Assembly (NCBI RefSeq): GCF_008065135.1
Contig: NZ_CP042914.1
Location: 4,755,404-4,819,403 of the forward strand
Reading direction: 5' to 3'
Length of the DNA: 64,000 nucleotides
Origin: Roseimaritima ulvae
GTDB taxonomy: Bacteria; Planctomycetota; Planctomycetia; Pirellulales; Pirellulaceae
Shown here: piece after piece, positions 39,048 through 48,242 of the stretch
Layout: each line of letters starts with the position of its first letter
Numbering within the stretch: the stretch's first letter is position 1
Notes under the pieces: generated by a model
Seen by the model: only the letters and a program-made list of their open reading frames with translations
Database searches by the model: none
What the model was told of the DNA's origin: nothing
Program-made: the position numbers and the translations under genes

Positions 39048-39220
39048 GTAGCATGGGCCCCTGGCCCGTGTAGACCGAGATACGGTACGGGCGTTTTGCT
39101 ACACGGGCCAGGGACCCATGCTACGTTCTGCTACACGGGCCGGGGACCCATGCTACGTTTTGCTGCACGGGCCGGGGACCCATGCTACGTTCTGCTGCAC
39201 GGCCCGGGGCCCATGCTACT
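39048..39220. repeat. GTAGCATGGGCCC units with a 32-bp-period array
   Basis: One unit at 39048-39070, then four inverted units starting at 39102, 39134, 39166 and 39198, exactly 32 bp apart. Each reads CACGGGCC...CCCATGCTAC, separated by a 9-base spacer such as GTTCTGCTA. The array ends directly at the dapA stop codon. Not a CRISPR: spacers are near-identical. Confidence 0.85.
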
Positions 39221-39221
39221 T

Positions 39222-40115
39222 TTAGGACAGCAAGCCGTATTGTTTTAGCGTGGCGGTCAGCTTTTCCATGCCGGCGTCGTCCAAGGGCGTCATCGGCAAA
39301 CGAAGTTCGCCGGTGTCGCGTCCGACCAACTGCATGGCCGCTTTGACCGGGATCGGGTTGGTGGCCAGCCCCAGCATGTTGCGGCACAGGGCAAACAGTT
39401 TGTGATGCCACTGGAGCGCGGTGGCAAAATCGCCGGACGCATACGCCTTGACCATCGCCAACATGTCGGCGGGCACCACGTTTCCGACCACCGAGATAAT
39501 GCCTTCGGCGCCCACGGACATCATTGGGATCGTGAGGCTGTCGTCGCCGCTCAGCACGGTCAGATCGGTGGTCCCCAGGATTTCCGAACAGGCATCCATT
39601 TTGCCGGTGGCTTCTTTGACCATCACGATGCCGTCCACCTCGGACAACCGCTGAATGGTTTCGACTTCGATATTCGCCGCGCTGCGCCCCGGGATGTTGT
39701 ACACGCAAACGGGAATCGAAACGGCTTCGGCAACCGCTTTGTAGTGCTGATAAAACCCTTCCTGCGTGGGTTTGTTGTAGTAGGGAGCAACCTGCAGCGT
39801 GGCGTCGGCGCCTTCCTTTTCGGCGCGTTTGGTCAATCGCAACGCTTCGGCCGTGCTGTTGCTGCCCGTCCCAGCCATGACCTTCGCTCGCCCGGCCACG
39901 GTCTGAATCGTTTCGGCGATCACCTTTTCGTGTTCATCGTGGGTCAACGTCGGCGATTCGCCGGTGGTGCCCACGGGAACCACACAGGTGGTGCCGGCGG
40001 CGAGCTGGTATTCGAGCTGTTCTTTCAGGCGTGGGTAATCGACTTCGCCGTCGCGAAAAGGGGTGGCGATGGCGACCGACAAACCTGCAAATGATGAACC
40101 GCGACGCTGAGACAT
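39222..40115 (-). CDS. dapA: 4-hydroxy-tetrahydrodipicolinate synthase
   Basis: 297 residues from MSQRRGSSFAGLSVAIATPF (an ATG three codons upstream is also possible). DapA condenses pyruvate and aspartate semialdehyde in lysine and peptidoglycan-precursor synthesis. The Schiff-base lysine is in IVMVKEATGK, the catalytic tyrosine in VCVYNIPGRS, and the substrate motif in VPVGTTGESPTL. Length is typical. It is a single gene between repeat-filled gaps. Since related aldolases (N-acetylneuraminate lyase) share the fold, identity rests on the overall good match to DapA. Confidence 0.93.
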   Translation of the reverse strand: MSQRRGSSFAGLSVAIATPFRDGEVDYPRLKEQLEYQLAAGTTCVVPVGTTGESPTLTHDEHEKVIAETIQTVAGRAKVMAGTGSNSTAEALRLTKRAEKEGADATLQVAPYYNKPTQEGFYQHYKAVAEAVSIPVCVYNIPGRSAANIEVETIQRLSEVDGIVMVKEATGKMDACSEILGTTDLTVLSGDDSLTIPMMSVGAEGIISVVGNVVPADMLAMVKAYASGDFATALQWHHKLFALCRNMLGLATNPIPVKAAMQLVGRDTGELRLPMTPLDDAGMEKLTATLKQYGLLS

Positions 40116-40203
40116 AGGACACATGCTGGGTGAAACGAAAACACGACGAAACTTAGGGAAAGCCGCCGGCTAAGTCGTACTGAATCGAAAACAAACTGCA
40201 TCA

Positions 40204-40246
40204 CCCTCCCCGTGAGAGGGTCGAGCGTCAGCGAGGGGAGGGCGCA
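40204..40246. repeat. Short copy of the GGGTCGAGCGTCAGCGAGGGG repeat
   Basis: Contains GAGGGTCGAGCGTCAGCGAG, matching one half of the 183-bp element at 8103-8285. Confidence 0.7.
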
Positions 40247-40314
40247 GTACTAACGAGCCAGCGGCATCGATGGGCCACTAGTTTCACAAACCCGGCCGAA
40301 TTGGCAATCCCCGG

Positions 40315-43300
40315 TCAATTCAAGCTGTGGGTGTGGAATTGTCCTTGCTTTAACCTGTCGGCGGCGATGTCTAGCAGATGCTGATGGTGGGTGAAGAAAA
40401 TAATCTGCGTCTTTTCGCTTAATTCCGACAGCACTTCCAACGCCGCGGCGGCTCGCTGGTCGTCCAATTGAATCAAAATGTCGTCCAGCACAAAGGGAAA
40501 CGGCCCGCGACGATCGACATGGGTTTCCAGGCTGGCCAACCGCAGCGCCAAGAACAAGGCGTCCGCCGCTCCGTCGCTCATTCGGTTTACCGGCACCGAG
40601 GCATTGCCGCGCAGCCCCACCAGCGAGGGCGTGCGGTCGTCATAATCCGCTCGCAGCCCACTGTAATCGTCCAGCGTGAGTCGCGAAAAGATCCGTTCGG
40701 CCCGCGCCAACACGGGGCCCTGATTGGCCGATCGATAGCGTTCAATAGCCGCGTGCAGAGCCACATCGGCCACTCGCAACGTGGCATACTGGACCGCGTC
40801 GCGGCGAATCCTGGCCAAGCAATCTTGGATTTGCTGCTGGGCCGCCGCTGCCGTGGCACTGCCGTCCATCGACTCCACGTCTTTCCGCAACTGGCCCAAT
40901 TCCTGCAGCCGTTCGGTCAACGCCTGATCGACTTCGGCCAATTTGTCGGAATCCGCAGCCACCTGTTCTTCCAGTGCCTGCGGATCGATGGCTTCCACTT
41001 CGGTGAGAAACGCTTCCAGCGGCGTCTCGCCGGCCAACATCATCAGCTGGTCGTCCAGACTTTTGACTTCGGAGGCCAACTGCGCGTGCTGACCCGATTT
41101 GCGTTCCAGCTCGGGCAACTGTTCCACGTCTTCGCACTGGGCTTCTTGGGCCAACAATCGCAATTGCGTTGTCGCCTCGTCGAATTCCTGTTGGCACTTC
41201 TCTAGTTGTTCGGCCGTCTCATCGCGTTGTTTGGTCAACGTCTTGCGGGATTCCTCGACAGCAAGCTGCGAGTTCAGGCGGGCCAACAATTCAGGCACGG
41301 ATTTTTCCGGCGGTTGACCGATCAAGTCTTCGGCTACCACCTGCAGCAGTTCCTGAACGTCGGCGGCAAACGCTTCGGCTTCTCGCCCGATGCTCTCAAT
41401 CCGCAGCTCGACACTGTCCAAGCTGGATTTCTGCGCCAACACTTCGTCGATCTGTTTGATCAACCGCGAAACACCGCGCGGCGGAACGTTCTTCGACTGA
41501 GTAAAGCCCTCGGTGGCCTGTTTCCAGTCGGCTTGCCACTGAGCGTATAGCTTCTGCTGCTGCTGGAGCTCTTGCCGAGCGGCGGGCAAACGCTGCTGCA
41601 ACTGCCGCAAGTCCTGCTGCGATTGTTGATAATCGTTGTAGGTCTTACGCATCGCCTCGAGACGTTTGCGGGCGGTGGTTGCCAACAGCACCAGATCGGG
41701 GCCACGGTCGGCAGAGCCTAGCGGTCCGTCGCCGTCGCTGTCGTGTTCGCCGCGTTCGCCGAAGCACTCGTCCATCGCGTCGGTGTCTGCCTGCGTCAAT
41801 TCGTCGATTTCTTTGGCCCAGCGATCTTCCAACGAATCGAACAGCGTTTGCTCTTCATCATCCTCTGCTGGCGAAGTTAATGCCGCGTTGGGTTCCTTGC
41901 CCGCCGCCACGCCGGCCAGCGGTTTGCCGCCGAGCCGCAGTTCCTTTTCCAGCCAGCCCACCGCTTCAGCAACCTTGCCCCGCGCCGCCTCGGCCGTTCG
42001 TTCGGCATCGCACAGATCTTCGTAGGCCTGAGTCAATTTATCGAACGCGGCCATCCACTCCGCCATCACCGCGGGCTGATCGGCGTGAATGTTCGACTCG
42101 CGCCACAAGTCCAACCATTGCTGCCAAGCTTCGTTGTATTGATCGACCGCATCCTGTTGCGTTTCGGTCAAGGCTTCAATTTTGTGCTGCAGCGATTCCT
42201 GTTCGACTTCGTACCGAGCTCGCCGCGCCACCCGTTCGGCTTCACGGCGAAGTCGGTCGACCAGCGAATCCGCGTCCGCGACGGCTTGCTTGATGGCGTT
42301 CACGTCGACGGCCGAAGCGGCGGCGGGATCGCTTAACTGTTCAAGTTGTTGATCGCGTTGCCGCCGGGCATCCAGCAGTTCGGCTTCGCTGGGAATCGAT
42401 TGGGCGCGTTTGAGCGCGTCGAGTTCCTCGCGGGTGGCTTCGTATTTTTCGTTCAGCGTCTCCAGTTTGTCGGCCGCTCGCTGCTGCGCCGCCTGGGCCT
42501 GCTCCAGCGATGCCGCGATGGCGTCGACCTTGGCTTGCGAGGGCGGCGTCAACTGCATGGCTTCTTTCACCGTGCCGCGGAATCCGTGCAACCGCCGCAC
42601 CTCGCGCTGCGCCCGTTGCTCCAGCGTCGCTAACCGCTTGTCGGCTTCCGCCTGCGCTTCGACCAGGGCCTGCGGCGGGCCGATCCGTTCCAAAACGACA
42701 GCCAGGTTTTCCGGATCCGCGGGCACCGTTTGCTTTTCCAGGTCTTGTTCCAGCTGCTGGATCTGCTGTTCCAAATCGTTGAGCGTGCGTTGGGCGGCGT
42801 TCTGTTTTTCGTCCAGACCACCGACGCGTTCGGACAGACCATCGATGACCTCGCGCCGTTCGGTGGGGATCCTCAGGTCCGAGAGGTCGTCGATCGTTTT
42901 GCCCTGCGCGATTTGCTGCAAGCCATCTTCGATTTGGCTGCGGATCGTTGCCGCCTGGGTTTTCAAACCTTCCAGGTCGCGACCGGCTTTCTTCGACGCT
43001 CCCAGTTGTTCATTTAATTCGGAAATCTGGTGGCGATGTTTTAGGTACAGGTCTCCCTCGGGCAAAGCGGCAAGTTGAGCCTGTAAACTGTCCAAACGCG
43101 TGCGGCGATCTTGGCGTTGTTGGTCCGCAACCGTACGTGTCTTGTCGGCATCACGACGTTTTTCGACAAACGCACTGTCCAGCCGCGGCACCGTCCCCAT
43201 CTCGTCCAGCTGAGCACGCAGTCGTTGCCGTTTGCCCAGTAGCGGGACGGCGTCCAACAACTTGCGTTGGCGATCGGTGCGACGCTTTAGTTCCAACGCT

Positions 43301-43977
43301 TGACTTTTGAGGTCCTGCGTGTGTTGCTGAACCTGTTCGAACTCTTTGACGCGGCGTTTGTAGTCGGCCGGTTTTAACAGCGATTGCTTGACGGTCTTGC
43401 GGAGCTGCGTCAGTTCGGAAAGTTGTTTGTTGATGGCCGGCTTGGCTCCGGACGGTTTGAACAACGCTTGCTGCTCTTTCAACAAATGCTGTTCGACGCC
43501 GTTCAGCTGTCCCAAACCGGCTCCGGCGGCAAACAAGATCTCGCCCAGCTCACCGCCACCTTGGCTGATCGCATGGCCGCCTTCGACCAGTCGCGGATGG
43601 GTCAGGCCAAATTGCCGCTCAAAGGTCTCGCAGTCGATGCCGTTCAGCAACCGCTGCAGTTCGGTCTCTTCCAGCGGATCGCCATCGGGTGTCAACAAGG
43701 TATTACGGATGCCTTTACGGCGCACACATTCCAGCTCCGTCCCGTCATCAGCGCACAGCCGTCCGCCCACACGCAGGTTGGGCATACTGTGCAAATAACT
43801 GTCCGGGGTCTTGGCATCGATGTTGTACAACAAACCGGTAATCGCCCGCAGCGTCGTGGACTTGCCCGACTCGTTGGGGCCGTACACCAGGTGCAGTCGG
43901 CGCGGGCCGGCGGACAGGTCTAGGCTGCGGTCGGTAAAGCCACCGAAGGCGATCAGGTCCAGGCGTTCCAATCTCAT
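40315..43977 (-). CDS. YhaN/SbcC-like AAA ATPase with long coiled coil
   Basis: 1220 residues. N-terminal Walker A GPNESGKSTTLRAI opens the head domain; about 900 residues of coiled coil (Gln/Glu/Leu-rich) follow; the C-terminus has the ABC-type signature MSDGAADALFLALRLAS and Walker B PFVLDDILIQLDD, then FFTHHQHL. This is the SMC/Rad50 plan. No CxxC zinc hook is visible mid-protein, so it fits the YhaN subgroup rather than classical SbcC/Rad50. It overlaps the upstream nuclease gene by four bases, so the two make a complex that processes DNA ends. Confidence 0.88.
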   Translation of the reverse strand: MRLERLDLIAFGGFTDRSLDLSAGPRRLHLVYGPNESGKSTTLRAITGLLYNIDAKTPDSYLHSMPNLRVGGRLCADDGTELECVRRKGIRNTLLTPDGDPLEETELQRLLNGIDCETFERQFGLTHPRLVEGGHAISQGGGELGEILFAAGAGLGQLNGVEQHLLKEQQALFKPSGAKPAINKQLSELTQLRKTVKQSLLKPADYKRRVKEFEQVQQHTQDLKSQALELKRRTDRQRKLLDAVPLLGKRQRLRAQLDEMGTVPRLDSAFVEKRRDADKTRTVADQQRQDRRTRLDSLQAQLAALPEGDLYLKHRHQISELNEQLGASKKAGRDLEGLKTQAATIRSQIEDGLQQIAQGKTIDDLSDLRIPTERREVIDGLSERVGGLDEKQNAAQRTLNDLEQQIQQLEQDLEKQTVPADPENLAVVLERIGPPQALVEAQAEADKRLATLEQRAQREVRRLHGFRGTVKEAMQLTPPSQAKVDAIAASLEQAQAAQQRAADKLETLNEKYEATREELDALKRAQSIPSEAELLDARRQRDQQLEQLSDPAAASAVDVNAIKQAVADADSLVDRLRREAERVARRARYEVEQESLQHKIEALTETQQDAVDQYNEAWQQWLDLWRESNIHADQPAVMAEWMAAFDKLTQAYEDLCDAERTAEAARGKVAEAVGWLEKELRLGGKPLAGVAAGKEPNAALTSPAEDDEEQTLFDSLEDRWAKEIDELTQADTDAMDECFGERGEHDSDGDGPLGSADRGPDLVLLATTARKRLEAMRKTYNDYQQSQQDLRQLQQRLPAARQELQQQQKLYAQWQADWKQATEGFTQSKNVPPRGVSRLIKQIDEVLAQKSSLDSVELRIESIGREAEAFAADVQELLQVVAEDLIGQPPEKSVPELLARLNSQLAVEESRKTLTKQRDETAEQLEKCQQEFDEATTQLRLLAQEAQCEDVEQLPELERKSGQHAQLASEVKSLDDQLMMLAGETPLEAFLTEVEAIDPQALEEQVAADSDKLAEVDQALTERLQELGQLRKDVESMDGSATAAAAQQQIQDCLARIRRDAVQYATLRVADVALHAAIERYRSANQGPVLARAERIFSRLTLDDYSGLRADYDDRTPSLVGLRGNASVPVNRMSDGAADALFLALRLASLETHVDRRGPFPFVLDDILIQLDDQRAAAALEVLSELSEKTQIIFFTHHQHLLDIAADRLKQGQFHTHSLN

Positions 43978-45281
43978 GACGACACCTCCGACCGATTCAG
44001 CTGAGCGTGCAGGACAGGGCGGGCTGCGGCGATCAATTCACGCAGCGTTTCGGGATCATTTAATCGCAGCGCGTCGTCGCCGGCGGCAGTCAATTCATCG
44101 GGCAGCTTACGGATCAAATCCGCGAACGCATCCTGCAACGTGGACAATTGTTCGGTTTCCATCATTTCACTCAACACGGCTTCCAAGCACCCCAGCGGGC
44201 CATCGGGATCAAAGTTCAATGTCGTTTTCTGCGGCGCTGTGGTCTTGACTCGCAGACATTCCAACCAGCCCTGTTCGCCGGCTGTCTGAATACCGATCGC
44301 TCGCAGACTGTTTTCAATTTGCAGACGCTCGGTAATCAGCGCCGTGTGCAATTCCGTGGCGCCCACGACACGAACGCGATGAGCCAAAATGCGATCGCCA
44401 ACCGTGTCGATCATGTCCCGCAACCAGTCGCGATACCGATCGTATAACTGGTCCAAATTTTCCAGATCGGCAACGTCTAGCTGACAGACTTCCCAGCGCA
44501 CGACGTCCAGGGCGTGGAATTCCAGTTTGGGTTTGCCGTCGTCGCCGACTTCCACGATCATGCATCCCTTGGGCCCCGTTTCTTTCGGATGGCGTCCCTG
44601 CAGGTTACCAGGGAAAATGATCGGCGCGGCGTCCTCGTCGTCGACGTCATGATGTTCGCCGCGCGTATGCACGTGGCCCAGAGCCCAGTAGTCGTATTGT
44701 TTGCTGACCAGGTCGCTGGGCGAACAAGGCGCGTAAGTATCATGGCCTTCGGCGCCGGTCAAACTGGTGTGCAGCACCCCGATGTTGAACACGCCGGGAT
44801 CGGCGGCAGGATAATCGGGCACCATGTTTTCTTCTTCGGCCCGATTGCGGAAGGAACGGCCGTGGACGGAGATCCCAATGTCCATAAACCGCCGGGTTTC
44901 CGCCGAGCGACTGCGAAGCATGATCGCACTGCCGTCCGGATTGTTGGGCAGAGGCAGCGATTTGGTCATCTGACTGGCCGCGTCGTGATTGCCGCTGATA
45001 GCCACCACGGGGATACCGTTTTTGATCAGGCGGTTGATTTGAGCGACAAAAAACAGCCCCGTGTTATGGTCTTGCCAGTCGCCGTCATACAGGTCCCCCG
45101 CGATGACCACCAAATCGACCGAGCGGGCCAGTGCCAGCTCGACCAGATTTTCCAACGCCCTTCGCGAGGCCAGTCGGATCTGTTCCACTGGTGCGCCCTC
45201 GTAGGCTTCCAGCCGTTGCAAGGGACTGTCGAGATGCAAATCGGCAGCATGAATAAAAGTAGGCAAAACAAAAACACTCAA
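43974..45281 (-). CDS. YhaO/SbcD-like DNA repair exonuclease
   Basis: About 435 residues. Calcineurin-type phosphoesterase motifs: FIHAADLHLDSP, VVIAGDLYDGDWQ, VAISGNHDAAS and WALGHVHTRGEH, giving the two-metal nuclease site. The start is uncertain: the only upstream ATG (45374) lies beyond a palindromic repeat and would add a repeat-derived tail, so a TTG at 45281 or 45266 (the latter giving the family-like PTFIHAADLH) is likely. It overlaps the YhaN-like gene by four bases. Together with the AddA/AddB-like genes it forms a DNA end-processing cluster. Confidence 0.87.
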   Translation of the reverse strand: MSVFVLPTFIHAADLHLDSPLQRLEAYEGAPVEQIRLASRRALENLVELALARSVDLVVIAGDLYDGDWQDHNTGLFFVAQINRLIKNGIPVVAISGNHDAASQMTKSLPLPNNPDGSAIMLRSRSAETRRFMDIGISVHGRSFRNRAEEENMVPDYPAADPGVFNIGVLHTSLTGAEGHDTYAPCSPSDLVSKQYDYWALGHVHTRGEHHDVDDEDAAPIIFPGNLQGRHPKETGPKGCMIVEVGDDGKPKLEFHALDVVRWEVCQLDVADLENLDQLYDRYRDWLRDMIDTVGDRILAHRVRVVGATELHTALITERLQIENSLRAIGIQTAGEQGWLECLRVKTTAPQKTTLNFDPDGPLGCLEAVLSEMMETEQLSTLQDAFADLIRKLPDELTAAGDDALRLNDPETLRELIAAARPVLHAQLNRSEVSS

Positions 45282-45296
45282 ACAAAAGGAATCATG

Positions 45297-45475
45297 GTCG
45301 TTGTTCGCTCCGCGAACAACGACGCTGGTCTGTGGTTCGCAAGCAAATTCTACAGGCAAAACCTTTGGATCCACACGGGCCGGGGACCCATGCTACTTTG
45401 CTCCACACGGGCCGGGGACCCATGCTACTTTGCGGGGGTGGGCTACGTTGTGTTCGCGGAGCGAACAACGACCAT
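45297..45475. repeat. Two repeat families between the nuclease genes
   Basis: Palindrome GTTGTTCGCTCCGCGAACAA at 45300-45319 and a related copy at 45454-45474 (GTTCGCGGAGCGAACAACGA), plus two GTAGCATGGGCCC units starting at 45374 and 45406, again 32 bp apart. The right palindrome overlaps the last codons of the AddA-like gene. Confidence 0.8.
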
Positions 45476-48238
45476 GCCGTTGCGTCTGGGCACTGGCGGG
45501 ACGGGTTGCAGCTGTATTTTTTTGGTGGGCGGTGCGGCGGGCTTGTTCGGTGGTACCGGCAATGGTTCATACCACTGCGGATCCCCGCTTTCAAACCAAG
45601 TCGTCTCCGGGGCCGCGGGATCGGCGTCGCAGTCCAAGGCGTTGTACAACAACATCTTGGCGTTCTTCTGCGACTTGGCACCGCGGCTGCTGCTGGGATG
45701 CACAAACATATACAACGCGTTCCGCGGCCGGGTGATCGAGACGTATAACAAACACAGCGTTTCGGTGACGGCCCCGGCGGCCATCTTGCCAAAGGCTCGC
45801 TGCCAAGACTCCGGCAGAAAACTCCACGAGGCCTTGTTCAAATACCGCAGCATGCCGTCCGGGGGATCCGTTGGCGAGGGGCGGCGAGCGACACAGCGGA
45901 CGCCGCTGGGCCCCAACGCGTACTCCAGTTCCGGCAACACCACCGCGTCAAATTCCAGTCCCTTGGCTTGGTGCACCGTCATCACGCGGACCTGCGCGGG
46001 CTGGGGCCGTTCGACGCGTTGCTCGCGGACCTGGTCCACAAAATCACTAAGCCGTGGCTGGGGATTGCGTTCAAATTGCTGAGCCAATTGCAACAGCTGC
46101 CGCAACCGCAAACTGTCCGATGCGTCACACACGGCAGCCAATGGAGCGGCCAGTTCCCGGATGCCGGCGACCAGTCCGCGCTGTTCGAAAAAGCGACGCA
46201 AACGGCTGGCCGCCTCCAACCCGGTGGCACCCAAACTGGCTTTGTCCGTCGGATCAACTTCGATTCCCGCAAGTACGGGATGTTGCACCAGAGGCGAATG
46301 CAGCACGTGGTACCACCAGCGTCCATCGCCGGGATGCTCGGTCAACATCAATGCCGACAGCATCAACTCCACCGCTCCGGAATCGATCAGCGGGTTGCCA
46401 CCTTCTTGGCTGACTTCCACGCCGCGTGACCGCAGCAGGTAAATCAACCGCGCCACGGTGGCGTTTTTACGGGTCAAAATACCGATCGAACGACCGGGCA
46501 TGCGGCTCGCCAGCTCCGCCACCTGATCGGCCACATAGGTATGTTGGACAATCGTGTTTTCGTCCGCCTTGCCTTCACACTCCGGACCGGTTTGCAAACA
46601 AACGTATCCCGGCAGGTCGGTCTTATTTGCAGCGTGCGGCGGGAATTTGTTGACAAAATCTACCACCGCATCGGCTTCGTAGGGAGCCTGTGCGGAGGGG
46701 TCGTCGTTGACGTGCCCGGCGTGATCGCACAAGGGATGCCGCGTCAGATTCTGGAAGACTTGATTGACCGCGTCGGTGATCACCGGGCTGCTGCGGTAGC
46801 TGACGGACATCTCGTCCTTGTCGACGCCGGGAATCTGCTGATCGACTGAGTCAAAGATCGCCGCCACGCCACCGCGCCAACTATAGATCGCTTGCTTGGT
46901 ATCGCCGACGCAGAAAAACGACGAGGGCACGCGGCTGGCGACGGGGCTGCCATCCGTCGTTGCCGCATCGGCCCCCACCGCGGCGCGATGCGCCAGCGGC
47001 CGCAGCACGCGCCATTGCTGGGGCGACGTATCCTGGAATTCGTCCAACAACACGTGCTCGATGGCACCGTCCAGCCGATACGCAATCGACTCCAGCGGTT
47101 CGCCATCGATCCAGTTGGCCAGTCGCACCGAGACGTCATCAAAGGCGATCGCTCGCGTGGTTTGTTTCAGCGCGGTGATGTAGCGATCATAGTTCTGCAA
47201 AATCTGACCGGTGGCCTTGGACTGTTCGGCCAACAGCCCCAGCGTATCGGAACGCACGTATTCATAGGCCGTCAACAACGCGGTAACGATGTCGTCGGAC
47301 AGTTCTTTCCTGTAGTAACTGGCCACCTGCCCCTTGTCCGCCCAGCGTTTGACGTTGGCCAGCAATTCCTTGCCGGCCAGTTGCGTGGGTTCGCGGCATT
47401 CGATCGACGCACCCAATTTGGCCAAATTGCCGTCGGCGGATTTGTGGCCAATTTTTGCCGTCAATAAATACCCCGCCGCGCGGGTTAGCTCCGCATCGCT
47501 GGGCGCAGCCGGGGGACGCAACGTTTCCCAGGCATCGACTGAGCAGGAGCGAGCGACCGCGTAGGCGCTTAACACCACCGAATCGATTTCACGAGCGATG
47601 GAACGTTTGATTTCGCCCTTGGTTAACATCGACAACAAAGACGTCACTTCGCTCAGTTCCGACCCGGCCAATAAGGCTTCGATCGCTCGACCGCGCAGCC
47701 ACCGCTCTTCGTTTTCGTCGGTCAAACGCCAGCCCGGCGGCAGACCTAGTTCAAAGGGGAACGAACGTGCCAGTTGGGAAAACAGACTGTCCAGCGTACC
47801 GATACGCAGCCGGTGGATATACCGAATGATGGCGTGCAACAGCCGCGTGCACTGCAACCGGGAAACGTCCGAGCTGCCGATTTGAGCTTGCAGGTCGTCT
47901 AACGCCTGCTCCGATTCATCCGTGGCGGCCCGCGCCAAAGTGGTCAACACCCGTTCCAGAATTTCCCCGGCGGCCTTGCGTGTAAAGGTCGTCGCCAACA
48001 CGCTTTCGATGGGCGCCCCCTGCATCAGCAGATTGATCAACCGGCCGGTCAGCCGATAGGTTTTGCCCGTTCCCGCGGAAGCTCGCACCAGCAACGAGGG
48101 CAGCTCTTGCACCGGCATCGCGTAAGGCGGCACGGCAACGGCGGACTCCCCACGCCGGGGCTTCGCCGCTTCCGAGGTGGCGTTTGCCGTATCCAGGGCC
48201 GGTTCCTCTTCGGGTTCAAAATTAAATTCCGTTTGCAT
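45443..48238 (-). CDS. AddA/UvrD-like helicase without C-terminal nuclease
   Basis: 931 residues. Superfamily 1 helicase motifs: I LVRASAGTGKTYRLTGRL, Ia FTRKAAGEIL, II LLDEFQDTSPQQW, III GDTKQAIYSWRG, V VMTVHQAKGLEFDAVVLP, VI LLYVSITRPRNALYMF. AddA proteins normally run to about 1200 residues with a C-terminal PD-(D/E)XK nuclease; here the protein ends some 85 residues after motif VI without such a domain. The start MQTEFNFEPEEEP is four bases after the addB stop. The last residues (MVVVRSANTT) come from a palindromic repeat. It probably unwinds DNA from double-strand breaks with its AddB-like partner. Confidence 0.9.
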   Translation of the reverse strand: MQTEFNFEPEEEPALDTANATSEAAKPRRGESAVAVPPYAMPVQELPSLLVRASAGTGKTYRLTGRLINLLMQGAPIESVLATTFTRKAAGEILERVLTTLARAATDESEQALDDLQAQIGSSDVSRLQCTRLLHAIIRYIHRLRIGTLDSLFSQLARSFPFELGLPPGWRLTDENEERWLRGRAIEALLAGSELSEVTSLLSMLTKGEIKRSIAREIDSVVLSAYAVARSCSVDAWETLRPPAAPSDAELTRAAGYLLTAKIGHKSADGNLAKLGASIECREPTQLAGKELLANVKRWADKGQVASYYRKELSDDIVTALLTAYEYVRSDTLGLLAEQSKATGQILQNYDRYITALKQTTRAIAFDDVSVRLANWIDGEPLESIAYRLDGAIEHVLLDEFQDTSPQQWRVLRPLAHRAAVGADAATTDGSPVASRVPSSFFCVGDTKQAIYSWRGGVAAIFDSVDQQIPGVDKDEMSVSYRSSPVITDAVNQVFQNLTRHPLCDHAGHVNDDPSAQAPYEADAVVDFVNKFPPHAANKTDLPGYVCLQTGPECEGKADENTIVQHTYVADQVAELASRMPGRSIGILTRKNATVARLIYLLRSRGVEVSQEGGNPLIDSGAVELMLSALMLTEHPGDGRWWYHVLHSPLVQHPVLAGIEVDPTDKASLGATGLEAASRLRRFFEQRGLVAGIRELAAPLAAVCDASDSLRLRQLLQLAQQFERNPQPRLSDFVDQVREQRVERPQPAQVRVMTVHQAKGLEFDAVVLPELEYALGPSGVRCVARRPSPTDPPDGMLRYLNKASWSFLPESWQRAFGKMAAGAVTETLCLLYVSITRPRNALYMFVHPSSSRGAKSQKNAKMLLYNALDCDADPAAPETTWFESGDPQWYEPLPVPPNKPAAPPTKKIQLQPVPPVPRRNGMVVVRSANTT

Positions 48239-48242
48239 AACG

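Noticed and set aside
39102-39220. CRISPR array
   Set aside because: Units are spaced 32 bp but the intervening 9 bases are nearly constant and no cas genes are near.
45281-45374. ATG-started N-terminal extension of the SbcD-like protein
   Set aside because: Encoded by a palindromic repeat and not part of the family; kept as an alternative only.
44514-46082. 522-codon plus-strand frame
   Set aside because: Antisense to the SbcD-like and AddA-like genes, which carry full motif sets.
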